A stretch of DNA of 64,000 nucleotides from CAWEDP01 sp963807925 (lineage in GTDB: Bacteria > Acidobacteriota > Vicinamibacteria > Vicinamibacterales > CAVVIG01). Shown here in pieces: positions 47,320-54,450 of the stretch. The stretch lies in the NCBI GenBank assembly GCA_963807925.1, contig CAWEDP010000001.1:248001-312000 (forward strand). The letters run 5' to 3'. The position numbers were made by a program, and so were the translations under genes. Under the pieces are notes generated by a model. It had not been told where the DNA came from, searched no databases, and worked only from the letters and a program-made list of their open reading frames with translations. Each line of letters begins with the position of its first letter. Position 1 is the first letter of the stretch.

Positions 47320-47983
47320 ACTCCGGCGGCTCGGGCAGATGCCGTATGCCGACGCGCTGGCGTTGCAACGGCACTTGGCCGAAGAGCGCCAGCACGGCCG
47401 CACCGATGACTTGCTGCTCCTTGTCGAGCATCCTCACGTCCTGACGCTTGGCGCCCGGGGCGACGGCGGGCGCAGCCACATCCTCACGTCAATCGAAGAG
47501 CTGCGAACGCGTGGCGTCGACATTCACGAAGCCGGCCGAGGCGGCGACGTGACGTACCACGGGCCCGGCCAGGTCGTGGGATACCCGATCATCGACTTGA
47601 AGCCGGATCGGACCGACGTCCGCCGGTACGTCCGTGATCTCGAAGAGGTGATGATTCGGGTCGCCAGCGATTACGGGATCGCCGCAGGACGCATCGAGGG
47701 GCTCACCGGCGTATGGGTCGGCCGGGAAAAACTCGCCGCCATCGGCGTCCGCATAGCGCGTTGGGTGACGACTCATGGGTTCGCGTTCAACGTGACCACC
47801 GACCTCGATTTTTTCAACCTCATCGTGCCCTGCGGAATCGCGGATCGGGGTGTCACCTCTCTCGCGCGGCTCCTGGGACGGCCCGTCGATCGGAGGAGCG
47901 TGGAGGATCGCCTGGCGGCCAGGTTCTGCGAGGTGTTCGATCGGACGCTCGTCGGGGCTGGACATCTCTTCCAAAATCAGTAG
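47291..47983 (+). CDS. lipB: Octanoyl-[ACP]:protein N-octanoyltransferase LipB
   Basis: The LipB protein of about 230 residues has 'HPHVLTLGARGD', 'GRGGDVTYHGPGQVVGYPI' (substrate-binding loop), 'GVWVGREKLAAIGVRIARW' with the catalytic Lys, and 'NLIVPCGIADRGVTSL' with the catalytic Cys. It transfers octanoate from ACP to lipoyl domains, matching the E2 directly upstream. Its start overlaps the E2 end: TTG 47291 and ATG 47261 are both in frame, and the 'ELRRLGQMPYADALALQ' segment must be included, so ATG 47339 is too late. No lipA is visible. Confidence 0.9.
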   Translation: MSTGLPRKIELRRLGQMPYADALALQRHLAEERQHGRTDDLLLLVEHPHVLTLGARGDGGRSHILTSIEELRTRGVDIHEAGRGGDVTYHGPGQVVGYPIIDLKPDRTDVRRYVRDLEEVMIRVASDYGIAAGRIEGLTGVWVGREKLAAIGVRIARWVTTHGFAFNVTTDLDFFNLIVPCGIADRGVTSLARLLGRPVDRRSVEDRLAARFCEVFDRTLVGAGHLFQNQ

Positions 47984-48082
47984 GTTAGCGACGCAGTCCA
48001 CCCGGTTTGATTTCCTCGAGCCGCCGGAATTGGGAATATTTGCCCACCTCGAGGGGTTCTTGTCCGCATCGAGAGGACATTC

Positions 48083-48706
48083 ATGCGCGACCCCAAGGAA
48101 CAGGCGCTGCTCGAGCGTCTGCAGGCAGGCGACGAGGCAGCGCTGGTTGAGCTGGTCGAGTCGTACGGGACGAAGATCTTCAAGCTGGCGTTTCGCTATC
48201 TGAAGAACAAGGAAGACGCTGAAGAGATTACGCAGGACGTGCTGTACCGGGTGTTTCGCAATTGCGGCACGTTCCGCGGCGACGCCGCCCTGTCGTCGTG
48301 GATCTACCGGATCACGTTCAACGCCGCCATGTCGCGGGTTCGGACCGCGTCGCACCAGCGGATGCAGCAGGACGACCGTCAGCTGCGGCGGATGACCGAG
48401 GCACACGAATCGAGGTCGTTGCCGCGCGAACCGGCCGACTCGTCATCGAGCGCCGACGAACGCATTCTGCGGTCGCAGTTGCGCACCCGGGCGCTCGGCG
48501 CGATTCTGGCGCTGCCGGTCATCTATCGGGCGCCCGTCGTACTTCGAGATCTTCAGGGGTTGTCGACCGAAGAGGCGAGTGCCGTGCTTCGCGTGAAGGA
48601 CCAGACGCTCAAGTCGCGTCTGCACCGCGGCCGTCTCATCCTGCGCAAGCAGCTGGCGGATTTTGCCGGCGGCCTCAGTATGCATCGACCGGTCTACGGC
48701 ACGTGA
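48083..48706 (+). CDS. ECF-type RNA polymerase sigma factor
   Basis: The 207-residue protein has region 2 ('ELVESYGTKIFKLAFRYLKNKEDAEEITQDVLYRVFRNCGTFRGDAALSSWIYRITFNAAMSRVR') and region 4 ('LPVIYRAPVVLRDLQGLSTEEASAVLRVKDQTLKSRLHRGRLILRKQL') separated by a variable linker; region 3 is missing as in all ECFs. GAGAGGAC precedes the ATG. No anti-sigma factor gene follows, since the next gene converges, so its control must lie elsewhere or in its own promoter. Confidence 0.9.
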   Translation: MRDPKEQALLERLQAGDEAALVELVESYGTKIFKLAFRYLKNKEDAEEITQDVLYRVFRNCGTFRGDAALSSWIYRITFNAAMSRVRTASHQRMQQDDRQLRRMTEAHESRSLPREPADSSSSADERILRSQLRTRALGAILALPVIYRAPVVLRDLQGLSTEEASAVLRVKDQTLKSRLHRGRLILRKQLADFAGGLSMHRPVYGT

Positions 48707-48767
48707 GATCCGTGCTCCCGCTTTCGACGCGGCACTGCGCTGGGCCGCGCCCGTCTGAAGCTCCGCG

Positions 48768-49610
48768 TCAGCGCAGTATCGCCGTGTCCAGCGCCACCTG
48801 ATCGGCGACGCTCAGTTTCGGCACCAGGATTTGGTCGACGCCGTCAGGTCCCAGCGTGACCGGCAGCGCGGCTGTCCGCATACGCTCGCCCCCCGCCGTC
48901 TCGGGTCCGACGAAAGCGCTCTGCGCCGTTCTCGTTCCTCCCAGCATCGCGTCCACCGCTTTGCCCGCCACGGCGGCCAGCGCGAGCGGCCCAGGCGGCC
49001 ACATCGCGGCAATCCGTGCCGCCAGTCGTCGCCGCCCGGCATCATCGATGACGTTCGTCAACCGATCACCGCCGACCGACGCGTCGTTCCAGGGCACGAC
49101 GATGTGGGCCGGTGGATTTCCGAGCACCGTGACGGCCACGTCTCCGGGCGACCGATTCAGCGCGAGCGCGATCAGCGCGCGCGCGCCGGAGGCCAGCGCT
49201 TCGGGCGCCGATCCGATGACCCGCCGTCGATCGATGTGCAGCTCGCGGACGCCGCGATCGACCAGATCCCGCTGTGAGGCGCCGGCGCACAGGATGATGG
49301 AAGACGGTGCAAGCTCGAGGAGGCGGGTCAACAGGGCCAACCCCTCGTCTCCCTGCCATTCCGTGCCGCCGAAACGATCGGCGACAACGACGACGTCCGC
49401 CCCGCCCGCTGCCGCCAGGCTGGCAGACCCTGTCACCCTCGACGCGAACTGTTCGATTGGCGCCGCCTCCATGATGTCGAGTGCCTGACCCTCGGCCGCC
49501 CGCCCATGGTCGTCGACGATGCGAATGGTCGCGGCGGCGTTCCGCCGGGCCAGCAGATGAGCGAGGGCGCCGCCGAGTGCGCCGGCACCGATGATGGCGA
49601 TGTCGCGCAT
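48768..49610 (-). CDS. Divergent lactate/malate dehydrogenase-family protein
   Basis: The 280-residue protein has the NAD motif 'MRDIAIIGAGALGGALAHLLARRNAAATIRIVDD' and 'AEGQALDIMEAAPI', as in malate dehydrogenases. Later motifs are eroded: the mobile loop that normally carries the two substrate arginines reads 'AGASQRDLVDRGV', and the catalytic GxHG region is 'GNPPAHIVVPWNDASVGG', with the His kept but its glycines lost. It is shorter than the usual 310 residues. It may be a malate dehydrogenase with altered substrate or a decayed paralogue. The long open frame upstream on this strand is a shadow. Confidence 0.68.
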   Translation of the reverse strand: MRDIAIIGAGALGGALAHLLARRNAAATIRIVDDHGRAAEGQALDIMEAAPIEQFASRVTGSASLAAAGGADVVVVADRFGGTEWQGDEGLALLTRLLELAPSSIILCAGASQRDLVDRGVRELHIDRRRVIGSAPEALASGARALIALALNRSPGDVAVTVLGNPPAHIVVPWNDASVGGDRLTNVIDDAGRRRLAARIAAMWPPGPLALAAVAGKAVDAMLGGTRTAQSAFVGPETAGGERMRTAALPVTLGPDGVDQILVPKLSVADQVALDTAILR

Positions 49611-49739
49611 CGGTGAGCTATTGTATGAAACGCTCATCGTCTGGTCATTGGTCATCCCACGTCTGGCGATGCGCATCTGGCCATCGGTCGTGGGAGCAGC
49701 AGGGGTTGGGTCCGATGACTGCACCCGGGGATTGAGAGT

Positions 49740-50462
49740 ATGAACGCGCTGACCGGCAAGGCCGCCCTCGTGACCGGCGGATCGCGTGGAATCGGGTTCG
49801 CCATCGCCCACGCGCTGGTGGCGGAAGGAGCCAACGTCGTCATCACGGGGCGGAACGACGCCCATCTGTCCGCGGCGCGGCCCGAGCTCGAACGGGCAGG
49901 CCCCGGCGCTGTCGAGGCGTTGCGGGCCGATGTTCGGAATTACGAGGAAGTCGGGGGGGCGATCGACGCGGCGGTCGGCCGTTTCGGGGGCCTCGATGTC
50001 CTTGTCAACAACGCAGGCGTCGGCATCTTCGCCGACGTGGCGGACATGACGCCGGCGCAGTGGGCGCAGGTGATCGACACGAACCTGACCGGCGTCTTCA
50101 ACGTCTGTCACGCGGCGATTCCGCACCTGCGGCAGCGCGGCGGCGGCTTCATCGTCAATATCAGCAGCCTCGCCGGCAAGTCCGCCTTCGCGACGGCGGC
50201 GGCGTACTGCGCCACGAAGTCGGGCCTCAATGCGTTCAGCGAAGCGCTGATGCAGGAACTGCGCTACGACAATATCCGTGTCAGCTACGTCATGCCGGGA
50301 TCGGTCGCCACTGGATTCATGGGCGGCGACAGCGCGAAGGGCGCCGACTGGAAGGTGTCGGCTGACGAGGTCGCCGAAGTCGTGATCAACCTGCTGCGCC
50401 ACCCGGCCCGCAGTCTCCCCAGCCGGGTCGAACTGCGGCCGACCCGGCCTCCCCGGAAGTAG
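49740..50462 (+). CDS. Short-chain dehydrogenase/reductase
   Basis: This 240-residue classical SDR has the cofactor motif 'ALVTGGSRGIGFAIAHALVAEG', with Arg favouring NADP(H), the 'NNAGVG' stabilising motif, catalytic Ser in 'IVNISSLAGKSAF' and the YxxxK pair in 'AAAYCATKSGLNAFSEAL'. 'YVMPGSVATGFMGG' follows. It resembles 3-oxoacyl-ACP reductase (FabG)-like enzymes, but acyl-carrier context is missing. It diverges from the malate dehydrogenase-like gene. Confidence 0.88.
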   Translation: MNALTGKAALVTGGSRGIGFAIAHALVAEGANVVITGRNDAHLSAARPELERAGPGAVEALRADVRNYEEVGGAIDAAVGRFGGLDVLVNNAGVGIFADVADMTPAQWAQVIDTNLTGVFNVCHAAIPHLRQRGGGFIVNISSLAGKSAFATAAAYCATKSGLNAFSEALMQELRYDNIRVSYVMPGSVATGFMGGDSAKGADWKVSADEVAEVVINLLRHPARSLPSRVELRPTRPPRK

Positions 50463-50507
50463 TATGCTGCGGCCGGTCGCGTCGCGGCACGGAAGCGTTG
50501 ATGTCTG

Positions 50508-50762
50508 ATGTCGGTATTTGAAAAACACCGCGACACGCTCGAACACCACGAGACGATGATGGGCAGTGCGTGCGGGCGCCTCGCCGTCGCGCTCGACCTG
50601 CTGACCGATTCGCTCGCGCTCGTCGGCCAGCACGCCGTCTACTGCCGCAGCGAGCGCTTTGCGGGGCGGCCGCGCATGGACATCGCGCTCGTCCTCGAGC
50701 AGCTCGACGATGCGAAGCAGCTCGTGCAGAGCGCGATGGAGACGTTGAAGCCGGCGCGCTGA
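50508..50762 (+). CDS. Small helical protein of unknown function
   Basis: I do not recognise this 84-residue protein. It reads as two or three amphipathic helices, 'FEKHRDTLEHHETMMGSACGRLAVALDLLTDSLALVGQHAVYC' and 'MDIALVLEQLDDAKQLVQSAMETLKP'. There is no membrane segment or signal. It is 45 bases downstream of the SDR and converges with the MFS gene. ATG 50501 is out of frame; 50508 is the only useful start. Confidence 0.55.
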   Translation: MSVFEKHRDTLEHHETMMGSACGRLAVALDLLTDSLALVGQHAVYCRSERFAGRPRMDIALVLEQLDDAKQLVQSAMETLKPAR

Positions 50763-50776
50763 GTGCCGCGCGAGCG

Positions 50777-52084
50777 CTATCCGACCCGCCCTTCGAGCAT
50801 CTCTTCCTGCCCGGAGGCCGGCGCCGGTTCCAGGGTTGCTTCGACGGGCGGCGCCTCCCATCGCGACAGCATCGTCAGCCAGATGACGGCCGGGATGGTG
50901 AACAGGATGCCGAGCGCGAACGACAGCGCGCGCGGCGACCAGCCGCCGCGATCCAGTGCGAACCCCGTCCAGTAGCTCGACACGGACGAGCTGATCGTCA
51001 CCAGCGCGAGCTCGGCCGCGAACACGCGGCCGCGAAATCGATCCGGCACCTCGAGCTGGAGCAGCACGGTGCTGAAGACCCAGAGGATGGAGCCGCCGAA
51101 GTGGGCGCAGAGCACCGCCAGCGCGGCCACCGGCAGGGTGGGCGCGAACGCCAGCACCACGTAGAACGCGCCGACGATCAGGTACGCCGGGCCGAGCGAC
51201 CGCCGGAGCGCGGCCGGCGTCTGTCCGAGCATCCAGCGCAGGACGATCGGTCCGAGGCCCGCGCCGACGCCGCGCGCCGCATACAGGACGCCGATGCCGG
51301 CGGCCGTGCTGCCGGCGACGGGAAACACCCGCTGGCCGAAGATCGTGAGGAGCAACAGGACGCCGCCGGCGATGCCCCACCCGAACTTCACGAACAGCAG
51401 CGCCGCGACGTGCGAGTGACGGCGGACGTAACCGAAGCCTTCCGCCAGATCGGACCACCCGGTCAGCGTCGCGAGGCCGGCCGGTCGCTTGCTCTCCGGA
51501 GGCCGCCCGTCGTAGCGGGTGCGGACGATGAACATGCCCGAGGCGAAGAACGACATGGCGTTGATCACGAACGCGGTGTCCTTGCCCGCCACGGCTGTCA
51601 CGACCCCGCCGACCGCCGCGCCGATCGCCAGCATCGCCGACCAGAAGGCGCTGGACAGCGCATTGGCAGGGAGCAGTTCTTCAGACGAGGTGATATTCGG
51701 GATCGTGGCGGTGCGCGCCGGCTCGAAGAACGCCGAGGCGGACACCGTCAGCGCCATCACCACGTACGCAATCCACACCTGTTCCGGCCGCTTGACCAGC
51801 AGGAATCCGAGCACCAGACAACCGCGGACGATATCGGCCCCGATCATCAGCGTTCGGCGGTTCACCCGATCGACGACGACGCCCGCCATCGGCCCGACGA
51901 GGGCGAATGGCAGGAACTGGACGATCATCATCCAGGCGACCGCGGTGGCCGATCCGGTCAGATCGAGGACGAGCGCGTAGACGGCGACCGCGTTGAACCA
52001 GTCGCCCAGCTGCGAGATGGCCTGTCCCGCGAAGAGCAGACGGTAGTTGCGGTTCGTGCGGAGCAGCGAAAGATAGGGGTTCAC
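50777..52084 (-). CDS. MFS transporter, enterobactin-exporter-like
   Basis: The membrane protein of about 435 residues has 11-12 hydrophobic helices. It begins 'LRTNRNYRLLFAGQAISQLGDWFNAVAVYALVLDL', the EntS/MFS_3 opening, with 'VGPMAGVVVDRVNRRTLMIGADIVRG' between helices 2 and 3. This group exports siderophores, macrolides and other small molecules. The GTG at 52084 is the only sensible start; the 'ORF' extending to 52603 runs through the antisense of the kinase gene. Only 30 bases separate it from that divergent gene. Confidence 0.85.
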   Translation of the reverse strand: MNPYLSLLRTNRNYRLLFAGQAISQLGDWFNAVAVYALVLDLTGSATAVAWMMIVQFLPFALVGPMAGVVVDRVNRRTLMIGADIVRGCLVLGFLLVKRPEQVWIAYVVMALTVSASAFFEPARTATIPNITSSEELLPANALSSAFWSAMLAIGAAVGGVVTAVAGKDTAFVINAMSFFASGMFIVRTRYDGRPPESKRPAGLATLTGWSDLAEGFGYVRRHSHVAALLFVKFGWGIAGGVLLLLTIFGQRVFPVAGSTAAGIGVLYAARGVGAGLGPIVLRWMLGQTPAALRRSLGPAYLIVGAFYVVLAFAPTLPVAALAVLCAHFGGSILWVFSTVLLQLEVPDRFRGRVFAAELALVTISSSVSSYWTGFALDRGGWSPRALSFALGILFTIPAVIWLTMLSRWEAPPVEATLEPAPASGQEEMLEGRVG

Positions 52085-52088
52085 GATG

Positions 52089-52105
52089 TACGATGGACGA
52101 TCGTA
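52089..52105. promoter_or_regulatory. Inverted repeat in the 30-base MFS/kinase divergent spacer
   Basis: TACGAT-GGACG-ATCGTA is a perfect 6-5-6 dyad that fills most of the space between the two divergent start codons. Any protein bound there would control both genes. Confidence 0.5.
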
Positions 52106-52114
52106 TACAACGCC

Positions 52115-53083
52115 ATGATCGATGCGCTCGGACAATACAGGATCCTGGGCCCGATCGGAGCCGGTCATCTGGGCGAGCTGTTTCGCGCGCGCGACACGCG
52201 CGCCGGACGGACCGTGGCCCTGCGGATCGTCGCCAAGGCCATTGCGGGCGACGGCGAACGCCGCCGGCGGCTCGTGAGCGACGCGCGCGAGGTCGCGGCG
52301 CTCTCGCACCCGAGCATCGCCGGCCTGTACGAGGTGGGGGAGCAGGACGAGACGCTCTTTCTGGTCACCGAGTACGTGCCCGGCGACACGCTCAGCACGC
52401 TGATCGCGGGCCGCGCCCTGAACGCGCGGCACGCCCTCGATCACGGCATCCAGCTGGCCGATGCGCTGGCGACGGGACACGCGGCCGGCGTGATTCATCG
52501 CGACGTTCATCCGGCCGGCATCATCGTCACGCCGAAGGGGATGGCGAAGTTCGTCGATTTCGGCCTCGCCCGCTGGACGACGTCCGGTCGGGAGCGCCGA
52601 CAACTTGCCGACGTGGCGGGCGACGACGCGGGATCCTCACCTCAGGTGGTCTACATGGCACCCGAGGAGGCGCTCGGGGCACCCGTGGATTGGCGGGCGG
52701 ACATCTTTTCTCTGGGTGCCGTGCTGTTCGAGATGGTGGCGGGCACGCCGCCACCGCTCATCCCGCCCTCGGCAAACGCCTCGACGGCCGACGTGCTGCT
52801 GGCGCCTCCGGTGGCGCCGAGCGCGATCAACCCCGCGTCGCCTCCCGAGCTCGACCCGATCGTGCTGAAGATGCTGGCGAGAGACCCGGACGATCGGTAT
52901 CAATCGGCGGCAACCATCGCGGCCCAACTGCGCGCGGCCGCCGTTACGCTGGACGCGCGGGAGGATCAGGCGGCCGCGGGCTCCCCGACGACATCGGAGT
53001 GGCGGCGCTTCGCAGGCGTGTCGATTCTGCTCGTGCTTTTTGCGATCCTGACAATCGTCGCGCTCGTATGGATGCTGCGCTGA
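52115..53083 (+). CDS. Serine/threonine protein kinase-like protein, probable pseudokinase, membrane-anchored
   Basis: The 322-residue protein has the Hanks-type kinase fold followed by one C-terminal membrane helix ('VSILLVLFAILTIVALVWML') with no extracellular domain. Key residues are altered: the VAIK lysine is Arg ('TVALRIVAK'), and the catalytic loop reads 'HRDVHPAGIIV' rather than HRDxKPxN, losing both Lys and Asn. The DFG ('VDFGLARW') and APE-like ('MAPEEALG') motifs remain. The glycine loop 'ILGPIGAGHLGELFRA' is intact. It may bind nucleotide but is unlikely to be an efficient kinase. It diverges from the MFS gene. Confidence 0.82.
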   Translation: MIDALGQYRILGPIGAGHLGELFRARDTRAGRTVALRIVAKAIAGDGERRRRLVSDAREVAALSHPSIAGLYEVGEQDETLFLVTEYVPGDTLSTLIAGRALNARHALDHGIQLADALATGHAAGVIHRDVHPAGIIVTPKGMAKFVDFGLARWTTSGRERRQLADVAGDDAGSSPQVVYMAPEEALGAPVDWRADIFSLGAVLFEMVAGTPPPLIPPSANASTADVLLAPPVAPSAINPASPPELDPIVLKMLARDPDDRYQSAATIAAQLRAAAVTLDAREDQAAAGSPTTSEWRRFAGVSILLVLFAILTIVALVWMLR

Positions 53084-53113
53084 CCGACCGGTTCGACCTG
53101 TTCGCGACGGTCT

Positions 53114-53473
53114 CTACGCCCCGGCCCCACGCCCGAGGATGTCCGCGAGTTGCGCCGCGAAGGCCGAGCGAGGCATCACGTCATTGACACCGGCCCGCCG
53201 CGCAGCCTCGATGAGATCGGTTCGAACGTGCGAGACGAAGCCGACCGTCGGAATCGTCGAAAGCGCGGGGTCGGTCTTCATCGCGGCGACGGTCCCGAGC
53301 GGGTCGACGCGCGCCGTGTCGAGATCGAGAATCACGAGCGTCGGGGCCTCCGCGCGCATCGCGGCCAGCGCCGCCTCGCGCGATCGGGCGAACTTGACGG
53401 TGATGCCGAGGCGACCGGCAGTGCTCCTGATCTTCGACGAGAACATCAGGTCGTCTACGACGGCGAGAACCAT
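53114..53473 (-). CDS. Stand-alone receiver-like protein, atypical
   Basis: This 119-residue protein consists of a single response-regulator receiver fold. The acidic pocket is 'VVDD', the phospho-acceptor Asp is in 'LVILDLDTARVDP', and the switch residue is in 'TVGFVSHV'. The conserved beta-5 lysine is replaced by Arg ('VMPRSAFA'), so phosphorylation chemistry may be impaired. No output domain is present. It lies beside the pseudokinase (convergent) and is divergent from the metallo-hydrolase with a 5-base gap. Confidence 0.78.
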   Translation of the reverse strand: MVLAVVDDLMFSSKIRSTAGRLGITVKFARSREAALAAMRAEAPTLVILDLDTARVDPLGTVAAMKTDPALSTIPTVGFVSHVRTDLIEAARRAGVNDVMPRSAFAAQLADILGRGAGA

Positions 53474-53478
53474 ACGTC

Positions 53479-54120
53479 ATGATAATTGAGACCCGCGCGG
53501 TCGCACCTTTCTACAAGAACGGGTTCGTCCTCGGGTGCGAGAAGACGCGCGAGGCCGTCCTCATCGATCCGGGCGACGAGGTGGCGCAGTTGCTGGCCGA
53601 CGCCGGCCGGGACCGGCTCTCGATCCGTCACATCCTGCTGACGCACGCGCACGTCGATCACGTCACTGGCGTGGCAGCGGCCAAGCGGGTCCTTGGCGCG
53701 CCCGTGTACCTGCATCGCGACGACCTGTTCCTGTACGAGGATGCCGTTGCCCACGGCGCGCTGTTCGGCCTCGCCGTCGAGCCGCAGCCGCCCATCGACG
53801 TTCTCTACGAACCTGGCCAGGTGATCCGGTTCGGCGAGTACGAGGTGCGTCCGCACCATACGCCCGGCCATTGCCCGGGCGGCGTGTGCCTTCAGGTCGG
53901 CAGCCCGTCGGATCCCGGCATCCACCTGTTCGTCGGCGACACGCTCTTTGCCGGATCCATCGGCCGCACCGACCTGCCGGGCGGTGACTACGCCACCCTC
54001 ATCCGATCGATCCGGACGGTCCTGTTCCCGTTCGGCGACGCCGCGGAGGTCCATCCGGGCCACGGGCCGTCGACGACGATCGGGCAGGAGCGTCGCACCA
54101 ACCCGTTTCTCGCCGGCTGA
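53479..54120 (+). CDS. MBL-fold metallo-hydrolase, glyoxalase II-like
   Basis: The 213-residue protein contains HxHxDH ('LLTHAHVDHVTGVAAAKR'), a downstream His ('HHTPGHCPGGVC'), the bridging Asp ('FVGDTLFAGSIGRTDLPGGD') and the last His ('VHPGHGPSTTIGQE'). This is the complete two-metal set. The 'GSIGRTDLPGG' segment is typical of YcbL/GloB-type hydrolases acting on glutathione or other thioesters. It is shorter than GloB because the C-terminal helical domain is missing, as in YcbL. Confidence 0.88.
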   Translation: MIIETRAVAPFYKNGFVLGCEKTREAVLIDPGDEVAQLLADAGRDRLSIRHILLTHAHVDHVTGVAAAKRVLGAPVYLHRDDLFLYEDAVAHGALFGLAVEPQPPIDVLYEPGQVIRFGEYEVRPHHTPGHCPGGVCLQVGSPSDPGIHLFVGDTLFAGSIGRTDLPGGDYATLIRSIRTVLFPFGDAAEVHPGHGPSTTIGQERRTNPFLAG

Positions 54121-54426
54121 TCACGCCGCCGAGGCGCCGGCCCTCCGCTCGACCGTGAGCTCGATGCGGCCGATGCGCAAGCGGTCGCCGCTCGCGAGCG
54201 GGCTCTTCTCGATCCGCCTGTCGTTGACGAACGTCCCGTTCTTGCTCGACAGATCCTCGACCGCCAGATCCCGGTCGCCGGCGACGATCCGGCAGTGCAC
54301 GCGCGAGACCAGGGGCGCGTCGACCACGAAGTCGGCGCGCTGCGCGCGCCCAATCGTGCGGGCGGCGCCGCTGGGAAACCGGAACGTCAGCCGACCGCCG
54401 GTGCCGGAGCCCCGAAGGATCCACAT
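54121..54426 (-). CDS. FHA domain protein
   Basis: The 101-residue protein is one forkhead-associated domain: 'RTIGRAQRADFVVDAPLVSRVHCRIVAGDRDLAVEDLSSKNGTFVNDRRI' with the conserved Gly-Arg, Ser-Arg-x-His and Asn-Gly-Thr of phosphothreonine recognition. There is no other domain. FHA proteins usually partner Ser/Thr kinases; the only kinase-like gene in sight, 1 kb away, is probably inactive. It abuts the metallo-hydrolase stop codon exactly and is convergent with it. Confidence 0.88.
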   Translation of the reverse strand: MWILRGSGTGGRLTFRFPSGAARTIGRAQRADFVVDAPLVSRVHCRIVAGDRDLAVEDLSSKNGTFVNDRRIEKSPLASGDRLRIGRIELTVERRAGASAA

Positions 54427-54450
54427 GCGCAGATGATAGTACGGAGGCCG

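Noticed and set aside
48768..51458. 896-codon minus-strand frame
   Set aside because: Only its last 280 codons (the malate dehydrogenase-like gene) make sense; the rest is antisense to the SDR gene and to the MFS frame.
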